Shown: positions 12,701 to 25,314, counted from the first letter of the stretch. The stretch: DNA of 64,000 nucleotides from Cladochytrium replicatum (GCA_025526935.1 JAHLKD010000013.1:372001-436000), one strand, 5' to 3'. Notes: generated by a model from the sequence alone, not told the origin. Numbers and translations are program-made.

Positions 12701-14333
12701 GCCTCCGTAAGTGAGCTGGTTAGTTTTGTAATTTGAATAGTCTTGTCACGACAGTCAGTCTCAGAAGCGGAAAGTTGCATTGCTGAGATGAACAAGTCAA
12801 TGCAGGGCAGGGACACAAGAGAAAGAATAAAAAACCTGTTTTTTCGAGCCTTTTAGCCGTCGCTTCAAGTTCCTGTCACATAATACCATTAATCTCACAA
12901 ATAGTATGCCTAATATCCAAACTTCACCATTTGCGTCACTTCCAGTGCTTGTGATGCATTCAGCAACTCTGTCTCCAGTTGTCCACGGAGAGACATTTCA
13001 GTGATGATTAATTGCTCAAGCTCCTTCAGGCGACTTGTTTTACTGTAGAAAAATTCAGCAGATAATATGTCCAAGTTGGAGGATAAGCAATTACTTTAAG
13101 AGGTCTTCACCCATTTCTGATATCCTCGCATCTCTGTCCAAAAGAGATTGCTTTAGCTGTGGGTAAAAACTAGTGAGAAAAGTTTGAGGTACGTGAGTAT
13201 GCTATACTTCTCTGATTTGCTCCATTAGCTTATTTTGCATTGCATTAAATGTCTCTTTTGCTTCTTTATCCTTTTCATCAAGAGCTTGTTTGAGCCTTTT
13301 CTGCTCCTGTTGTTGGTATCGTATTTCGTCGTCATGCTAAAATCAAGAGCAATTCTGCATTGTATTGGGCGAGTAACAGGTTTTTCATTTACCCGAGACT
13401 TTAATGCAGCCACTGTCGACTTTAAGTTTTCGTCGTTACGTTGTTGTTCGTCCGTGAGCTGCTTCATCTTCTTGTTGTGTGTGAGTTTCAGGTCGTCAAT
13501 CTATGTCCCGAGGCTCAGTACAGCTCGGCAAGGCCATTCAAAGGAGAAAAAGTATACCTCTGAAACATATCTTGTATTAATGCTCGTGATTGCCGATTCA
13601 TGATCATCCTTCATTTCTCTGATCTTTTTCTCGTAATGATTTCTTACTGCGATCAGCTCTTCATCAACTTTTCCAACGTCTACTCTATTTGTGAGGTCGT
13701 CAACTTGCGCTCTGTAGGTCGCCTCCATCATTTTGTGTTGGCTAGAAACACGCCGTTAACACACTCCCTTCCTTGTGAGTGAAAGAGCAGACCCACTCTG
13801 CCAAATCGTTAAATGCTGTCCGTATTTTGCTTTCTGACTCGGTTAATTCGATGACCGTACTGTCAAATGCAGCAATCTTTTCTAAATAGGACTAGGATGA
13901 TGGTCAACGCACAGATCCGATGTCGAGGATCATAGGTAAACCTGTATGACCTCCTCTTGAGCATCACACTTCGCTTGTGTTTCTTCATATTTTGTGGTTA
14001 AATCCTCTAGCTTGGCATTCCCGTCATCAATTATCTGAACTGCGATAAGCTTCTGGACATTTAACTAACCCACGAAAGTTTCACCTCTTGGATTTCATTT
14101 TGATAGTCATCAGCCATGGCCTGCATCGCTGCTGAATTGTCTTCATTCTTTGTATTTAGAAAGTAGATAACTTTCGTCAGTTGTGCAATCTTCTTTGACA
14201 TTTTGTACACGATCTCTGGAGATGCTCCATGAACGACTTTTGGTACATCGCGGACGCTCCCTGAGGAATCCTGCTTCTCGAGGGATACTTTCGAGCCTTT
14301 GCTCGACTTTGGTCTTGCCCCTCTGCTTGCCAT
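9758..14333 (-). CDS. FAM184-family coiled-coil protein
   Basis: The minus-strand start at 14333 gives MASRGARPKSSKG, soon followed by MSKKIAQLTKVIYFLNTKNE, the hallmark of the FAM184 N-terminal domain. The rest is a long coiled coil rich in Glu, Lys, Gln and Leu, cut by at least fifteen introns of about 50 bp. Near the 3' end come FKLELNNREANFNRIFNKTP and VGLIEPLKFVGTQK, matching the conserved C-terminal block of the family, then a Pro-rich tail ending SGAVYPTITAVPLASEL and a stop at 9758-9760. FAM184 proteins are poorly characterised but are found mostly in organisms with cilia or flagella, so a role at the zoospore flagellum or basal body is plausible but inferred. The gene is divergent from the F-box copy at 14806. 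Individual exon borders were not all resolved. Confidence 0.85.
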
Positions 14334-14805
14334 GTTAACATTCACAACACGACTGAGCCACACAGATATCTTGGGAGAGGAGCTGACTTTTATATTCGTC
14401 GAGTGTGTGATCAAGCAAGCATGCGAGCAACGGAGTAGTGGGAGGACATGTAATGTGCAAGCAATCGAAGTCTTGATGTTCATGCTTCCAAGAAAACCGG
14501 TGATTTTACCGATCACATTCCATTTCTCACTGCGACACACATCTCCGAACCCCCCAAAAATGATTCTCCAGCACACCACCCAACGTTCGTAAGTACGCCT
14601 CTTCACTGTCACAAGTACTGCTAGATCGCAATCACGATTACTCGAGTGACGAAGGGGAAAGCGATGGCAAGTAGGTCGCAAACATGTGTCTCTCTATGGT
14701 TGCTGATCATTGACGTTTTCGGTGATAGCCTCGCGCAGGTCGCGAAACAGCTAAAGTGCTGAACCTGAGCAAGTTGGATCTGCGCCAAGTACCACACCAT
14801 CATTA
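14334..14805. promoter_or_regulatory. Divergent intergenic region
   Basis: These 472 bp separate the FAM184 start (minus) from the F-box copy start (plus) and should hold the promoters of both. I see no clear TATA box or recognised operator. Short open frames here have no recognisable product. Confidence 0.4.
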
Positions 14806-16471
14806 ATGCTGTTCAGCGGGAAGTCATCAACTACCAAGTCCCCAAGCAGCAAACGTATGAGCTCCGCGCCGAGAGAGCGGTTCATTATTCTTAAAGGAGG
14901 GCATCCGTACGACTTGATTCCTGAGGAACTATGGCTGCATGTGTTTCCGTTGCTCGATCTCGGAGCTCTAAGAACGTTACGTAATGTTTGCTCAGCATTC
15001 TACATGCTCACACGCGATTGGACCCTGGAATTATCTCTTGGAGAAGAGCCGTTGAAAGGATTGCACAACTCTGTGTTTGAGGAGATCAGGATTTTGGACG
15101 AGCTCTCATCTGGGTCGTCTGGAAGAGTTGGGCGAATTTGGTGGTGTGGTGGAAGACGATATGCCGCTTCTGATTCTCGGAGAACCAAACCAAGTGCCTG
15201 GGATTCCTCCTCTACCTATCAGCGTTCCCAGCACGCCTGTAACGATGAACACGATAAGATTCCCTACGACGCCACCAGTCTCCGACGCCGGACCTTCTGG
15301 CTCAGGTTTCGCCTCTGGAAGTTGGGGCTCTACCTCGAGTTTACATCGTACTCCCTCAGCAGACCTGGAAACGCGAGCAGCCTTCTCACATCTGGGATGA
15401 ATACTCTATCAATTCATAATCAAGGAACTTCCTCAACATCCGGTCAACCTTCGACATCCGAAGCAGTACCGCTTCCTTCATCCCGGTCAACAATGGTTTT
15501 GGAACGATCACCCGTTTATGCCCTGGAAGTCATAGGAGGTCACCAAGACTTTCAGGAACATGGAGTGCCAGAAACAGCGCGTATCTCTCACCGAAAATGG
15601 GAAATACCGATCGAAAATGGGACATCGTGTTCCAGCTGCATCACATCGACGATCACATCACACTGCAGTTACCCGAGAACCACCGAAATTTACTGATGAC
15701 TTCACCCAATGGGTCAATTTTGATCCAACACTGCTTGGACTTGAGCGGCAGACGCTGTACGATGATTGGTATCGAAGAGGCGGAGGTCGAACAGGAAGGC
15801 ATTATCGCGAAACTGGTCGGATCGAGAGGCTCTGAGAACGAACATGACCCGAGAGTTGAAGCTTAAGGTTGCGCGTCTGTGGGCCGCAGGAGGAAGTTCT
15901 ACCCATTTCCAAAGACCGAAAATGGGCAATGGCGACAACGTAGAAAAGAGCGTGGCATCCTCAGCGGGTTTGGCGTGTCTTCCGGAGTTGCTGGGGTTTA
16001 ATACATCACCTAATGAGCCCGTAGGATTTGGACCCGAGGAGGAAGTCAAAGGCTCATCTATTCGAACTGCACGAGAAGGGAGTGTTGATCGAAACGAAGG
16101 TACGGAGGGCTCCACGTCTGCACAGAGCGGAGGAAGAAGAGGTGGAATCATCGAAGCGGTGAAGCAGACTTCCAGCGTTCATCGTTGCTCCTTGCGTTAC
16201 TACAGATTACTACATGCGTATCCCTGGTAGTGAAGGCTTGATGGACACATCGAGTGAATCGTACACTGTTTATGTTCGGATAATGCGGCAATTTCAGCGA
16301 GATGGCAATCAGAGAGTACTACGCTTTCCCTTGTGGTTAGAAAGAGTTATCATGCAACAATTGCATGAGACGGCCGAGTCTTTAGCATTGCGAACAATGT
16401 CATTTGGGGATGGAAGTAAACGATTCCTGGTCGCATTGAAGCGTGACGTTGTAATGTTCCGTGACAGCTAG
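14806..16471 (+). pseudogene. F-box protein gene with multiple frame breaks
   Basis: The first frame, from ATG 14806, encodes an F-box: LIPEELWLHVFPLLDLGALR and LRNVCSAFYMLTRDW, at residues 35-75. F-box proteins bring substrates to SCF ubiquitin ligases through Skp1. After about 15110 the coding signal moves to another frame (ELGEFGGVVEDDMPLLILGE, ending at a TGA near 15400), then to further frames (HPKQYRFLHPGQQWFWNDHP; WDIVFQLHHIDDHITLQLPE ending near 15865; a last block with VTTDYYMRIPGSEG and RVLRFPLWLERVIMQQ ending at 16471). No GT...AG introns that I can see restore one frame. The best reading is a decayed gene; several assembly indels or missed introns are alternatives. The substrate domain is not recognised. 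Confidence 0.6.
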
Positions 16472-17673
16472 CCGTTGCCATTTTGAAGCGAAAGCAAATA
16501 AGGAACAGACAGAACTTTCACTTCGGGACTGTCGGCCATATCAAAGGTGCATTAATGTATGTAACATGTCGACAAAAACAAAACAACCCAACATTCAAGA
16601 TTAGATACAAAAAATACGAATACTCTTACTAAAAACGCTAAAAAGGCGGCGGCTAAACTGTGCGCCAACTGAAACAAAAACGACAGTAAAACATCAAGAT
16701 GGAAGTAATAAATGCCACAAACCAACAAACTGACCAAACAAGCACAAACAAGAGCAGACGTGGTATAAGCAACGGACGCACTAACACAGAAAAACTGGAA
16801 ACCAACAGGAATGTACAACACTGCTTTGCTCCACTTTCGAATGCAAGCCCCAAGAAGCACTGCAACAAAGGTCAAAAAGAAATCATGAGGAATTTGATGG
16901 AAGCCGAAAACTAACAAAAGTTTTAGCAGGTAAAAGAGGTAACTGAAAATAACGAATCCGCTCCGAAAAGGTATGGGACACGCTTTTTAACACTTTTGAA
17001 AAGAACATGAGGTAAAACTGTTGAACTACTACTTTTTGATGAAGAAATGGGAGATGGATTGGAGGGAACATGTGGAAGGGGAAGAAAAATGAGGTTGAGA
17101 TCAGTAAATGAAGCAATGATGGTGAAGTTGAATGCAGCTGCGTGAAGTAGATGAAGTGTGTAATTTTTGTTTCTGGCTTTTCCATCATCCATCACGACGC
17201 AACAAAACTGCACCGAGTCCCAAAGCTGAATCATCCATCGAGAAAAGGCACAAAAGCATAAAGAAAAAAATGCTCCGACTGAGTGATTAGGAGTATGTTT
17301 GTGGGGTGGCGAAAAAAAAGCGAAAATAAGAATACTAAAAACTAAAACAGAAGAATATATCTCTAACTAGGAAGGATAAGGAAAAGGAATGCTTGAAACA
17401 AAAGGTGCAAACGTCCGCCCTAGAAGAAAGAACGAATACCCAGTTTTCCGGTTCAAACGTCAATTTGTGTCCTCTGATCGCAAATAAACCTCGTTGGCGC
17501 ATTTCGACATAACTGCCCGAATCAACCCAGTCGTCGGACACAGCAGGAGTTCCACTTCGCCCCAAAATGGAAAGGACGATAGGATGGAAGAAATGAATGA
17601 TATTCCAGATTTGGATTCCAAAAAAGCTCGTTTCGTCATTGTTCGTGTCTGTCGAAGAACATCGAATTTGCGA
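16472..17673. other. A-rich non-coding stretch between convergent genes
   Basis: Long A-rich runs on the plus strand (T-rich on minus) and no recognisable protein. Minus-strand open frames of 70-120 residues are low-complexity Phe/Ser/Leu-rich translations of this composition. It probably holds the 3' untranslated region of the RasGEF gene ending at 17674. Confidence 0.5.
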
Positions 17674-20600
17674 TTAATTTTGATCTCTCGAGTCTCGGTT
17701 CTTGGGCTCCAGTTCCAACGATCGTTCATAGGCGGTCTGGTATAATTGTTAGTACCACACAACACTCGTGACGCTTGGTACTCACTTCATCATCCATAAC
17801 TGGCTGGTTCAGGATCAGTGCATAAATGTATGGCTCCTTTGTGATATGGTAGGGTCTGGTTGAACATTAACCATCAGTGAAACTCTCCTAAACATGGTTC
17901 GGTATACTTACCGCACTTGGAAACTCTTGACCATCATGATGATATCACCCATAAGCAAGAATTTTGGAAGGTTGATAGTTCCATCGGGCTTTCGATCCTT
18001 GTTGACCTCATCCGTATACAACAGGTCTTTCAAGAACAGGCCACTAGGGAGGAAAGCGTGTCAAGAATATGTCCAGCAAACAAACAATTACCACCTACAG
18101 GTAAGGGATGCACGGCATCTCGCTAGTTTTGAGAGCTGCTCGATAGTTTGCAAACCCGTGGTGCATTCCCATCAGGTCTTGTAAAACCTCGTACTGCTTA
18201 AAGGAAGCTTTGTTCTCAATCAGACGCCTGGTTTGTTTAAGTCGGAAGATCGGGTGGGAGTTGATCCCAGCGATGATTGCCATTAAAGTGTTGTAATTGT
18301 TGGCTTCCCTGAGTATCTGGAATAACGGAAACGCAATGAGCATACAGGACAAGCACGTTGTGACGAGATATACCTGAGCGATCTTCATGAACTTAGAAAG
18401 CATCTTGCTTCGGTTCTTGAGCTTCTTTTGAGAAAGTACTCGTGTAGCGACCCAGGCAGAAATGAAGTTGAAGTGCCCAATAGATGCGGCAACAGCAGGC
18501 GCATGTCTGCCTTTAAGCCGTCGACTCCAGATATGTTGCAGGAAATCTCGTGGCTTACATGCAAAGGTCAGTATCAATGCTTGAGAAAAAAGTTATCAAC
18601 GATACCTTAATTCGGCTGAAGATTTCAAACTCCATCAAGTTCAATTGTTGTGCAATAACGTAGTTGTCCAACTCCAAGAAAGGTGTGTTCAAGAAGGACG
18701 TTGCATTCGCAACGCTTACTGGTACCGTCATCATCATCGGAAGTCCGGTCGACATTGGTGTGGCAGGGCTATTCGTCCCACTTCCCGCAGTCGATCCTGC
18801 ATCCACCTCCCTATTCATTCCAAACACGTTTGTGATCCACCTCCGTCCTTGCGACTGGTGCTGATAAACTCCAGGTGCGCCAACCAAGGCCGACCCAAAC
18901 GCAGACATTTCTTCATCGTCGTTGTCGGATATGCTCCGGTTTATGGTGCTGTTGGGTGTGCTTTGAGGACTCGGGGTACCAAGCTGATTCGATAGCCTCG
19001 ATTTCGGCCCACCCGGACTCCTCATATCCATATCATCTTCGCTCATATCCCCCATGCTCACGTTCCGCCCATCCATGTAGCTCCCACTACCGAGACTTGT
19101 CAGGCGTCCACTCCGCGTGCTACCACTCCCCGGCCTCGAGCTACCGTCTTCTGCCCAAAATGTCCACCCGTCAGCAACTGACTGGCGCGGGACGACACCG
19201 TCCTCCATGTGAACACTCTGATTTGTTCCGCTCATTGTTCCGACTTCCGCATGTGTTGAATCCGGCACCGACCGCAGGATTATGCTTTCGTCCTCAGACA
19301 TTGTCGACAAAACTTCGGCAGGGTCGTCTTCTGGATCAGGAATACCCCAGTCAACGCTGAGTTTCTCCTCTTCAGTCGGAGGGTCACGGAAGACCAGCGG
19401 TGCGAGCCGGTTATAAATCTGCGCAAAACTGGGTCGAGACATGCAGATCTGAAGGAAAACATGCAACGTGAACCGCATCTTCTCCGTGTGAAGATCACAC
19501 CAATAATCCGTCAACCAGTGAATGAGAACGTTGCATACACTAAATTGAAAAAGGACCAGATATGTCAACAAATAAAAAAGATAAGACGAGATGCTTAAAC
19601 AAGCGTACCGAATCTGAACAGAGGGAATAATGCAGCCTTTCTGGTGAGCCGACGGATCTTTAACATCATATGCATCGAAACGATCCATAAGCCTGTCAAG
19701 AAGTTCGCTGGGTCGCATAAACTTCCGATACAACATCAAAAATGCTTTCGTAAACTCCATATCTGCGCTCCAATTGGTTTAGGCAAACATAATTAGCAAA
19801 TCTCTGCATCCTTTACCATGTGCGTCTGGAGACGTTAGCCGTTCCACCAATTCATCAACAGTGAAACCTACACTAGCAGTGGTTGGTTGTGAACTAAATG
19901 AGATTCCGCAAATCAGCAAACGAAGCAGAATAGACATGTGATGTTTCTCACCTTCCGGAGCTTCTATCCGAAATTTTCGAAAAGTTCCGCCGCATTTGCT
20001 CTCCCGCTTCGCTACCAGGCACCACTTGCGTTGAGTTTCCACGGTGGACCATAGTGCTAGCGCTCGTGGATAAAGTCCCGTTTGCATTTCCGTACTCTTC
20101 CAAAAGAACATCTGTTCCAAAATCATCTGTACCAAGATCCCTATGAAAGAAAGGACGCATAAGGAAAGAGCTGCACTATGAGAAATGTATCTTACATGAT
20201 ATCCAATCTTCTCGACATGCGTTTGGCACCATTTGCTGACAGCATGTGGGGTCCAAGCCGGCCGATAGTAGACATCCTATTACCGGGGCGAGTTTGGTGT
20301 CCGCTCAATGGGGCAATAACAGATACGGCTGTGCTGCTTGAAAGGTGTTTAAGGGTATTTGATGCAGAGCTCGACAAGCTCGGTGGAGTCGAATGTGTGG
20401 GAGAAGCAGGTTCCGTTGGCGCAAGGCTCGGTGCTCGAGGAAGGGTATCCTCTGCCAACAAAAAAATAAGGACCTATCATTCTTGAACTTATTGCACAAG
20501 CGCGATATCTTACCCGCAGAAAAGTCCATCAATGCAAATTCACCGCCCGCCATAAGCAACTCGACATGTTCCTCAGAGAGCAAACCGATATTTGGCATTG

Positions 20601-21463
20601 GATAAACTAATGTGCCTTCCTGGAGGTCCAAAGACATTGCCCGTTCTCCAAATGCAGTTGTAACTGGTGCGCTCCCATGTGGTGTGCTCTCAGAAATCCC
20701 AAATCCCGTATGTGTGTGATGATATACGTAAGACTTCCGATTCTCACGGTTGCTTGTTTGACGTTCCCTCTTTAGCTGCCTCAGTTGCAGCTTAGCCCCG
20801 GAAATTTGTTCGGAGGTGTGAATAGCTGGAGAGCCAAACTGGTGCGGCTGGTCCAGCAGTTCCCTGATAACGTCACAGGCATCGACGTCTTTAGCGGTTC
20901 GAGGTGCCTCGACTGCGTTGATCTCACGAAATGCGACGTGGAAGACACTGGCAAGTTTCGAACCAAACTTCAGTTCCACCTGGCGCGGTCGAGTCGAGTT
21001 TTCGCCAGTCGGTCGACCCGTTCCAACCAAAACAACGTGGGTAGGTCCTCGCATTTGTGTGAGTAAGTCGAGAAGCGCCGGCATTTCAATAAATGTCTCG
21101 TGTCTGCTGACATCGTAGCACACTATAACGCCGTCGCAAGAGTGTATAGGGTGGGAAAGTTGCCACGGGCCTTCGATCGTGTTATCCGCATCAACAGCCA
21201 CCAGCGTCACTGAGATAGGATCCGCTCCCGATGACAGAGACATTCGCATTTCATAATATGTGCAATCTGGTGGAACTGTTCAGACACTTCAGAAGATATC
21301 CTCAATTTGACGTACCTGGTGCATCCTGGGATGTGGATTTCTCATCGTGGTGGGCAAGAAGCGAATCAACGATAAGGGAGGTTTTTCCAGAGCCCGTCGG
21401 ACCAACAACAGCTATGCGTGGTTGGGCCACACGGGATGGCGATGAAGATAGATTGTTATTCAT
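17674..21463 (-). CDS. CDC25-type Ras guanine-nucleotide exchange factor with N-terminal Ras-like GTPase-related domain
   Basis: Start ATG at 21463 on the minus strand; exon 1 is 21463-21316 and splices in frame to the next exon. The N-terminus carries a P-loop, VVGPTGSGKTSLI, then LVAVDADNTI, CDGVIVCYDVSRHETF and THVVLVGTGRPTGE, which follow the order of Ras G1 to G4 elements; the usual NKxD and DTAG are not kept. A Ser-rich linker leads to a RasGEF_N module (MEFTKAFLMLYRKFMRPSEL), another low-complexity linker, and the catalytic CDC25 domain (LMEFEIFSRI, FNFISAWVATRVL, NNYNTLMAIIAGINSHPIFR, EMPCIPYL). The end is LYQTAYERSLELEP and a TAA at 17674-17676. The RasGEF part should load Ras with GTP at membranes. 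The GTPase-like part may be regulatory; its activity is uncertain because guanine-specificity residues are missing. Several short introns interrupt the gene. Confidence 0.85.
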
Positions 21464-23204
21464 CCCGAATGATCACTTAAGCGCCGCGGCGCAGGCACAG
21501 AAGGTAAGGGATGGTACTCGCGAAGGCGATACGAACGAAACAAGAGTACGCAATATCAGGGCGCTCGACCGCTTCGAATTTCCGGGCACAGGTTTTGTCG
21601 CGTTAAGTTTGTTGACGAGAGTAGCAACTAGCTGTCACCAGCCACACGCAGCGGTGACGGGATCAAGCCCTAGTTGCTCGAGTGGGGAACATCTAACCCT
21701 AGCAGAGCCATATGTGACGTCAACTCAACACATGTGATGATTAATCATGGCTGAAAATACGCTTGAGAGGCACAAGGCAAATAACATAACATCGGAAAAA
21801 TAGCTGAGTATGATCGTCAAGAATTTACATCAAGTCGAGACGTTCTACAAAGTTCCACCAACTCAAAGTTTCAAGCACCCGTTCCATCTGCCCAATTACT
21901 TGGTTGCGTATCTTAGGTTATGAGATGCTCAATCACTGACCAGAACTCGCAATATTTATTTCAAATAAACATGGGAACCGCATCAATACGAGCAAATGGT
22001 TTTGCAATCACTGAACTGCGTACTCGGACGATCCGGATAAATAGGTCAAACATGAGGGAGATGGGGATTCAAAGTGATCATATCTTCCCCTTGCGCTTGT
22101 TCCAATCTGAAACTCATACGCTGGAATAGTCAGCCCACTGTTGGAAAACTGCGCACACATGGACTGTCGATGTGGACACCTTCAGTCGACCTTGGGAAAT
22201 GTCCAACATCCAAGTGTTGCATCAATTCTTATGGATCGATATAAAGAAAATCTCAGAACATATTTCTTTCCCTTTCAGAAAAGATGAGTCACGCGGAGGT
22301 GCTTTTAATCCATCTCCCACTCGACTGCCGCCCTTCTGAGTTTTTGCAACAAGTTGCAATGGATGGTATGGAGCGGGACGTTCTTGAAGTTCTATTCCAC
22401 CCACGTCGTTCATGGAAGTTCAGCGTTGATCAACTATGCATTTCTCTGAGAACCCGAAATATATAAAATAGCTTAAGTTTCTCAACTCACGAATGGTTCC
22501 GCTGAATGAGGTTTAACAGAATCACCTAATCGATACAAGTAATTTCACGGGCATCCGAGCTGGCATCGAAGCGGCGTTTTACAAGTTTGAAATTGCTTCA
22601 GCACAAATTGAGCAACTAACATCTTCCTCAAGTGCTTCCCACGGCCACTAGAGTCGGATTCCCTGTTTACCACCAGGGAAGGGACGAAGTTCTACGGGTC
22701 TTGCACAAATCGGATTGCACCCCTCCGGACCTTGATTACAACAGGGTGGAGGTTCATGCCGCCAAGCCATTAATTGGGTTGGGCATCGATGTCATGGAAC
22801 CTCTTTCAAAGTTTGACCTACGACTTGAATTCGACATATACTCGATCCACTCTTCCAATGGATATTGGCTCCCAATGGAGAAAAGCTCTGGCTTACTCGT
22901 TGCTAAGGATCGCTCCAAGATGTTTGATCCATCTTTTATTGCCCAGGCGTCCGACACCTCGCTCTACTTCCGCACATGACTTCGTCTGGCGTGGTGCTGT
23001 CTTCATACCGATATTGGCGGTCAGCAAATAAAACAGCGGAAAACGACGGGAATGCATTGCAGGACCACGATTTGCCTCATGACGGTTCTCAATGAGGAAT
23101 TTAATGACGCGTTCATACAGAATCGAAATGGATGTCTTCTTGTTCGTATCAACCGAATTGCTCTCGCGACATCAGAGGAGCTTCGAGCCAAGGCATTGTC
23201 ATGC
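21464..23204. other. Low-information region, probably decayed sequence
   Basis: About 1.7 kb without a recognisable gene. The longest sensible open frame, 22632-22979 (plus), encodes 115 residues with no family I know. Its first bases hold the promoter of the RasGEF gene starting at 21463. The block adjoins other decayed genes, so it may be relic sequence. Confidence 0.4.
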
Positions 23205-23330
23205 AGAAAACCCGTAAGAAGCCGACAATGAAACCCCAGAGAAGGTTCTGGTAGACCGAGCCGATACCGAAGAAACGAGCGGGAGCAATGGCACCCCAAA
23301 TTGCACCGGCGTTGTGAAACGTAAGGATCC
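23205..23330 (-). pseudogene. Oligopeptide transporter (OPT) fragment
   Basis: The minus strand reads AGAIWGAIAPARFFGIGSVY followed by QNLLWGFIVGFL. This matches the conserved OPT-family membrane block in which IWGAIGPARFFG is followed by LLWGFL. OPT proteins import peptides or metal chelates across the plasma membrane with protons. Only this block of about 40 residues is readable; stops and frame changes follow on both sides, and no other OPT motif was found nearby. It is a relic and cannot encode a transporter. Confidence 0.6.
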
Positions 23331-24379
23331 AAGCACCTGGCAGTCACCAGCTCCGAGCACGTTGAGGTTGCTCTCGATGCCTGATTCACACCTGGTTTAC
23401 AGGATTCTTGGTCCTCATGACAAGCAAGATGCCGAAGTTCTGGAGCATCTCTTATGGAGTTCCCTCGTTTTTATGTACGTGGACGGCGTCGCCGTTTTTG
23501 AAATTGGTTGTACACATGCGGACAGCCAAGAAATACGCTTGGCCCTGACAACCTCACCTAAACCCAATGGACTGAGAATCGCGAAACGCACAAGGAAGGA
23601 AGAACTGAACCTATCAGCCATGCTGCTAGCTGCAGTGCTCGCGCTTCATAAGCCTCTTACTTTTATGCTCCTACGGCGGTGGGGATCCGAATTGAGTTTG
23701 CTGGCTAAGAGCCTGACTTCTTGCAGTCGCTGGAATAGAAACTTTAATTATCTGAGCACTGAGGGAATAATATGATTTCGTCTGTTTCGCAGGTATTTAT
23801 ATATTCTTTGGTTTCGCAAATGCCCCTGCTGTAATTCTGGAGACAATCGCCGGTCTTTTGGGAGGTTTGGCGGTTAAAGATTATTACCACCAGCAACTAG
23901 ATGTGGCGCTTCAATATGACAAAAGTCAAAGAGCATTGGAAAGCCAATGGTATCTGCAACGGCATCGCAGCCGTTGGCATCGGCTTCATCCCAAAAGGAA
24001 ATTCAATATGAAGAAGGTTTGGAAATGAAAATGCATTGCATTTTGGGCATCTCAACATTTTCCTTTGCAAAGATCGGATATGCATTACGTTCAAAGAGAT
24101 TGTAAAGGAGAATCCTGAAATGTCGTCGGCGGTAGCAGCTGTCTAGGCAAGTTGCTAGATTTCCGTTCATTCACTCTGATGACACTGATTATGGCTGATG
24201 CCAAGTAATAATCTCTACAGGGTTTGGTGGAATCAATCAAATGGAGCACTGGTATATCGTTCGCATCATCTTTCCATCTTTCTGTATTTCATTCGTTAAC
24301 TGCGGGACAAAGCGTCCACAATGCAGGAGTTTACCCAAAACCTTGTGTCGTCGCGTCGGATTTTGAAGAAAAGGACGGA
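23331..24379. other. Decayed sequence, no gene recognised
   Basis: Open frames such as 23314-23775 (plus, 153 residues) show no family I recognise. A hydrophobic stretch near 23800-23880 (plus) reads GFANAPAVILETIAGLLGG, which may be a membrane segment, but it has no readable gene around it. Confidence 0.3.
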
Positions 24380-25314
24380 ATTGTCACCGGTCGGTAGCAG
24401 CAGGTTCTGATTTGTTTTTGCATTGGATCGGGAAATACCAGCGCGACATTTCGGTAAGGACAACCCAAACCCGGCGTTTTATGTGTACCTGACGGGCAGT
24501 GGTGTACTTTGCAAAGGATCTAGATGCATGCCGACAATCTGTCATAAGCAAAGGGGAGAACCTTGTTCATCGATCGGACGAGATACGAAACCAAGTTGCG
24601 GCCGTCGGACTCAACTTTGTCAAAGACAATGCCATCATCCTGATCCATTCTTATTCGCGCGTTGTGATGAGGCTGTTGAAGCGCGCCGCTCAAGCCAACA
24701 AACGGTTCACCGTATATGTTACAGAGTCGCGACCAGAGAATGGAGGAAAGAAAGCTGCGCAGAAATTAAGGGAGGAAGGAATCCTTGCTTATGAAATTTT
24801 GGATTCCGCTGTTGGATATTTTATTGAGAAAGTGGATATGGTGATGGTTGGAGCAGAGGGCGTTTGTCGAGAACGGTGGGATCATTAATCAGGCGGAGTA
24901 GAATTGCTGCAGTGAAGGCCCGGTGCTGACTCGATATTTCAGATTGGGACGTATCAGATCGCAGTGGTCGCAAAGGCTGCAAACAAGCCATTCTATGAGG
25001 TGACTGAAAGGTAAAGATGATGTATGACTCACGATCTCGATGCGCTAACATTGCGATTTTTTAAATTCTCTATTTTTGTCTAAAACGTATCATCAGCTAC
25101 AAGTTTGCGCGCCTTTTCCCTCTAAACCAATCCAATCTCCGGAAGCGGACAAACAATGCTAGGCGAGGCGTGTTGAATTTAGTTTGCAAGATTTGACGTT
25201 AAATAAGTTAAAAGCCTGTTGGTCCTCCAGTCGACAACGCGCCACCTGCGTTCATTACTTTGCTGTCCACTGATCTCGGGGTTCTGACTCCATCTGGCGT
25301 CAGTGACGAACTAA
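24380..25314 (+). pseudogene. GCN3: Translation initiation factor eIF2B subunit alpha, broken copy
   Basis: eIF2B-alpha is a regulatory subunit of the GDP/GTP exchange factor for eIF2 and senses eIF2 phosphorylation. Readable blocks in family order are VAAGSDLFLHWIGKYQRDIS, DACRQSVISKGENLV, IILIHSYSRVVMRLLKRAA, RFTVYVTESRPENGG, ILDSAVGYFIEKVDMVMVGA, IGTYQIAVVAKAANKPFYEV, YKFARLFPLNQSNL, and FITLLSTDLGVLTPSGVSDE. Introns lie between the last blocks. A one-base insertion near 24864 (GTTTGTCGAG in place of a GTTGTCGAG-like sequence) throws the frame out after VGAEGV and produces a TAA at 24886-24888; the donor after it reads GCGGAG and not GT. The N-terminal 70-odd residues are not found. eIF2B-alpha is non-essential in some yeasts, so loss is possible, but a complete copy elsewhere or a sequence error is also possible. 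Confidence 0.8.

Noticed and set aside
15714-16151. 145-residue minus-strand open frame
   Set aside because: It lies antisense to the F-box relic, and its composition mirrors that coding strand.
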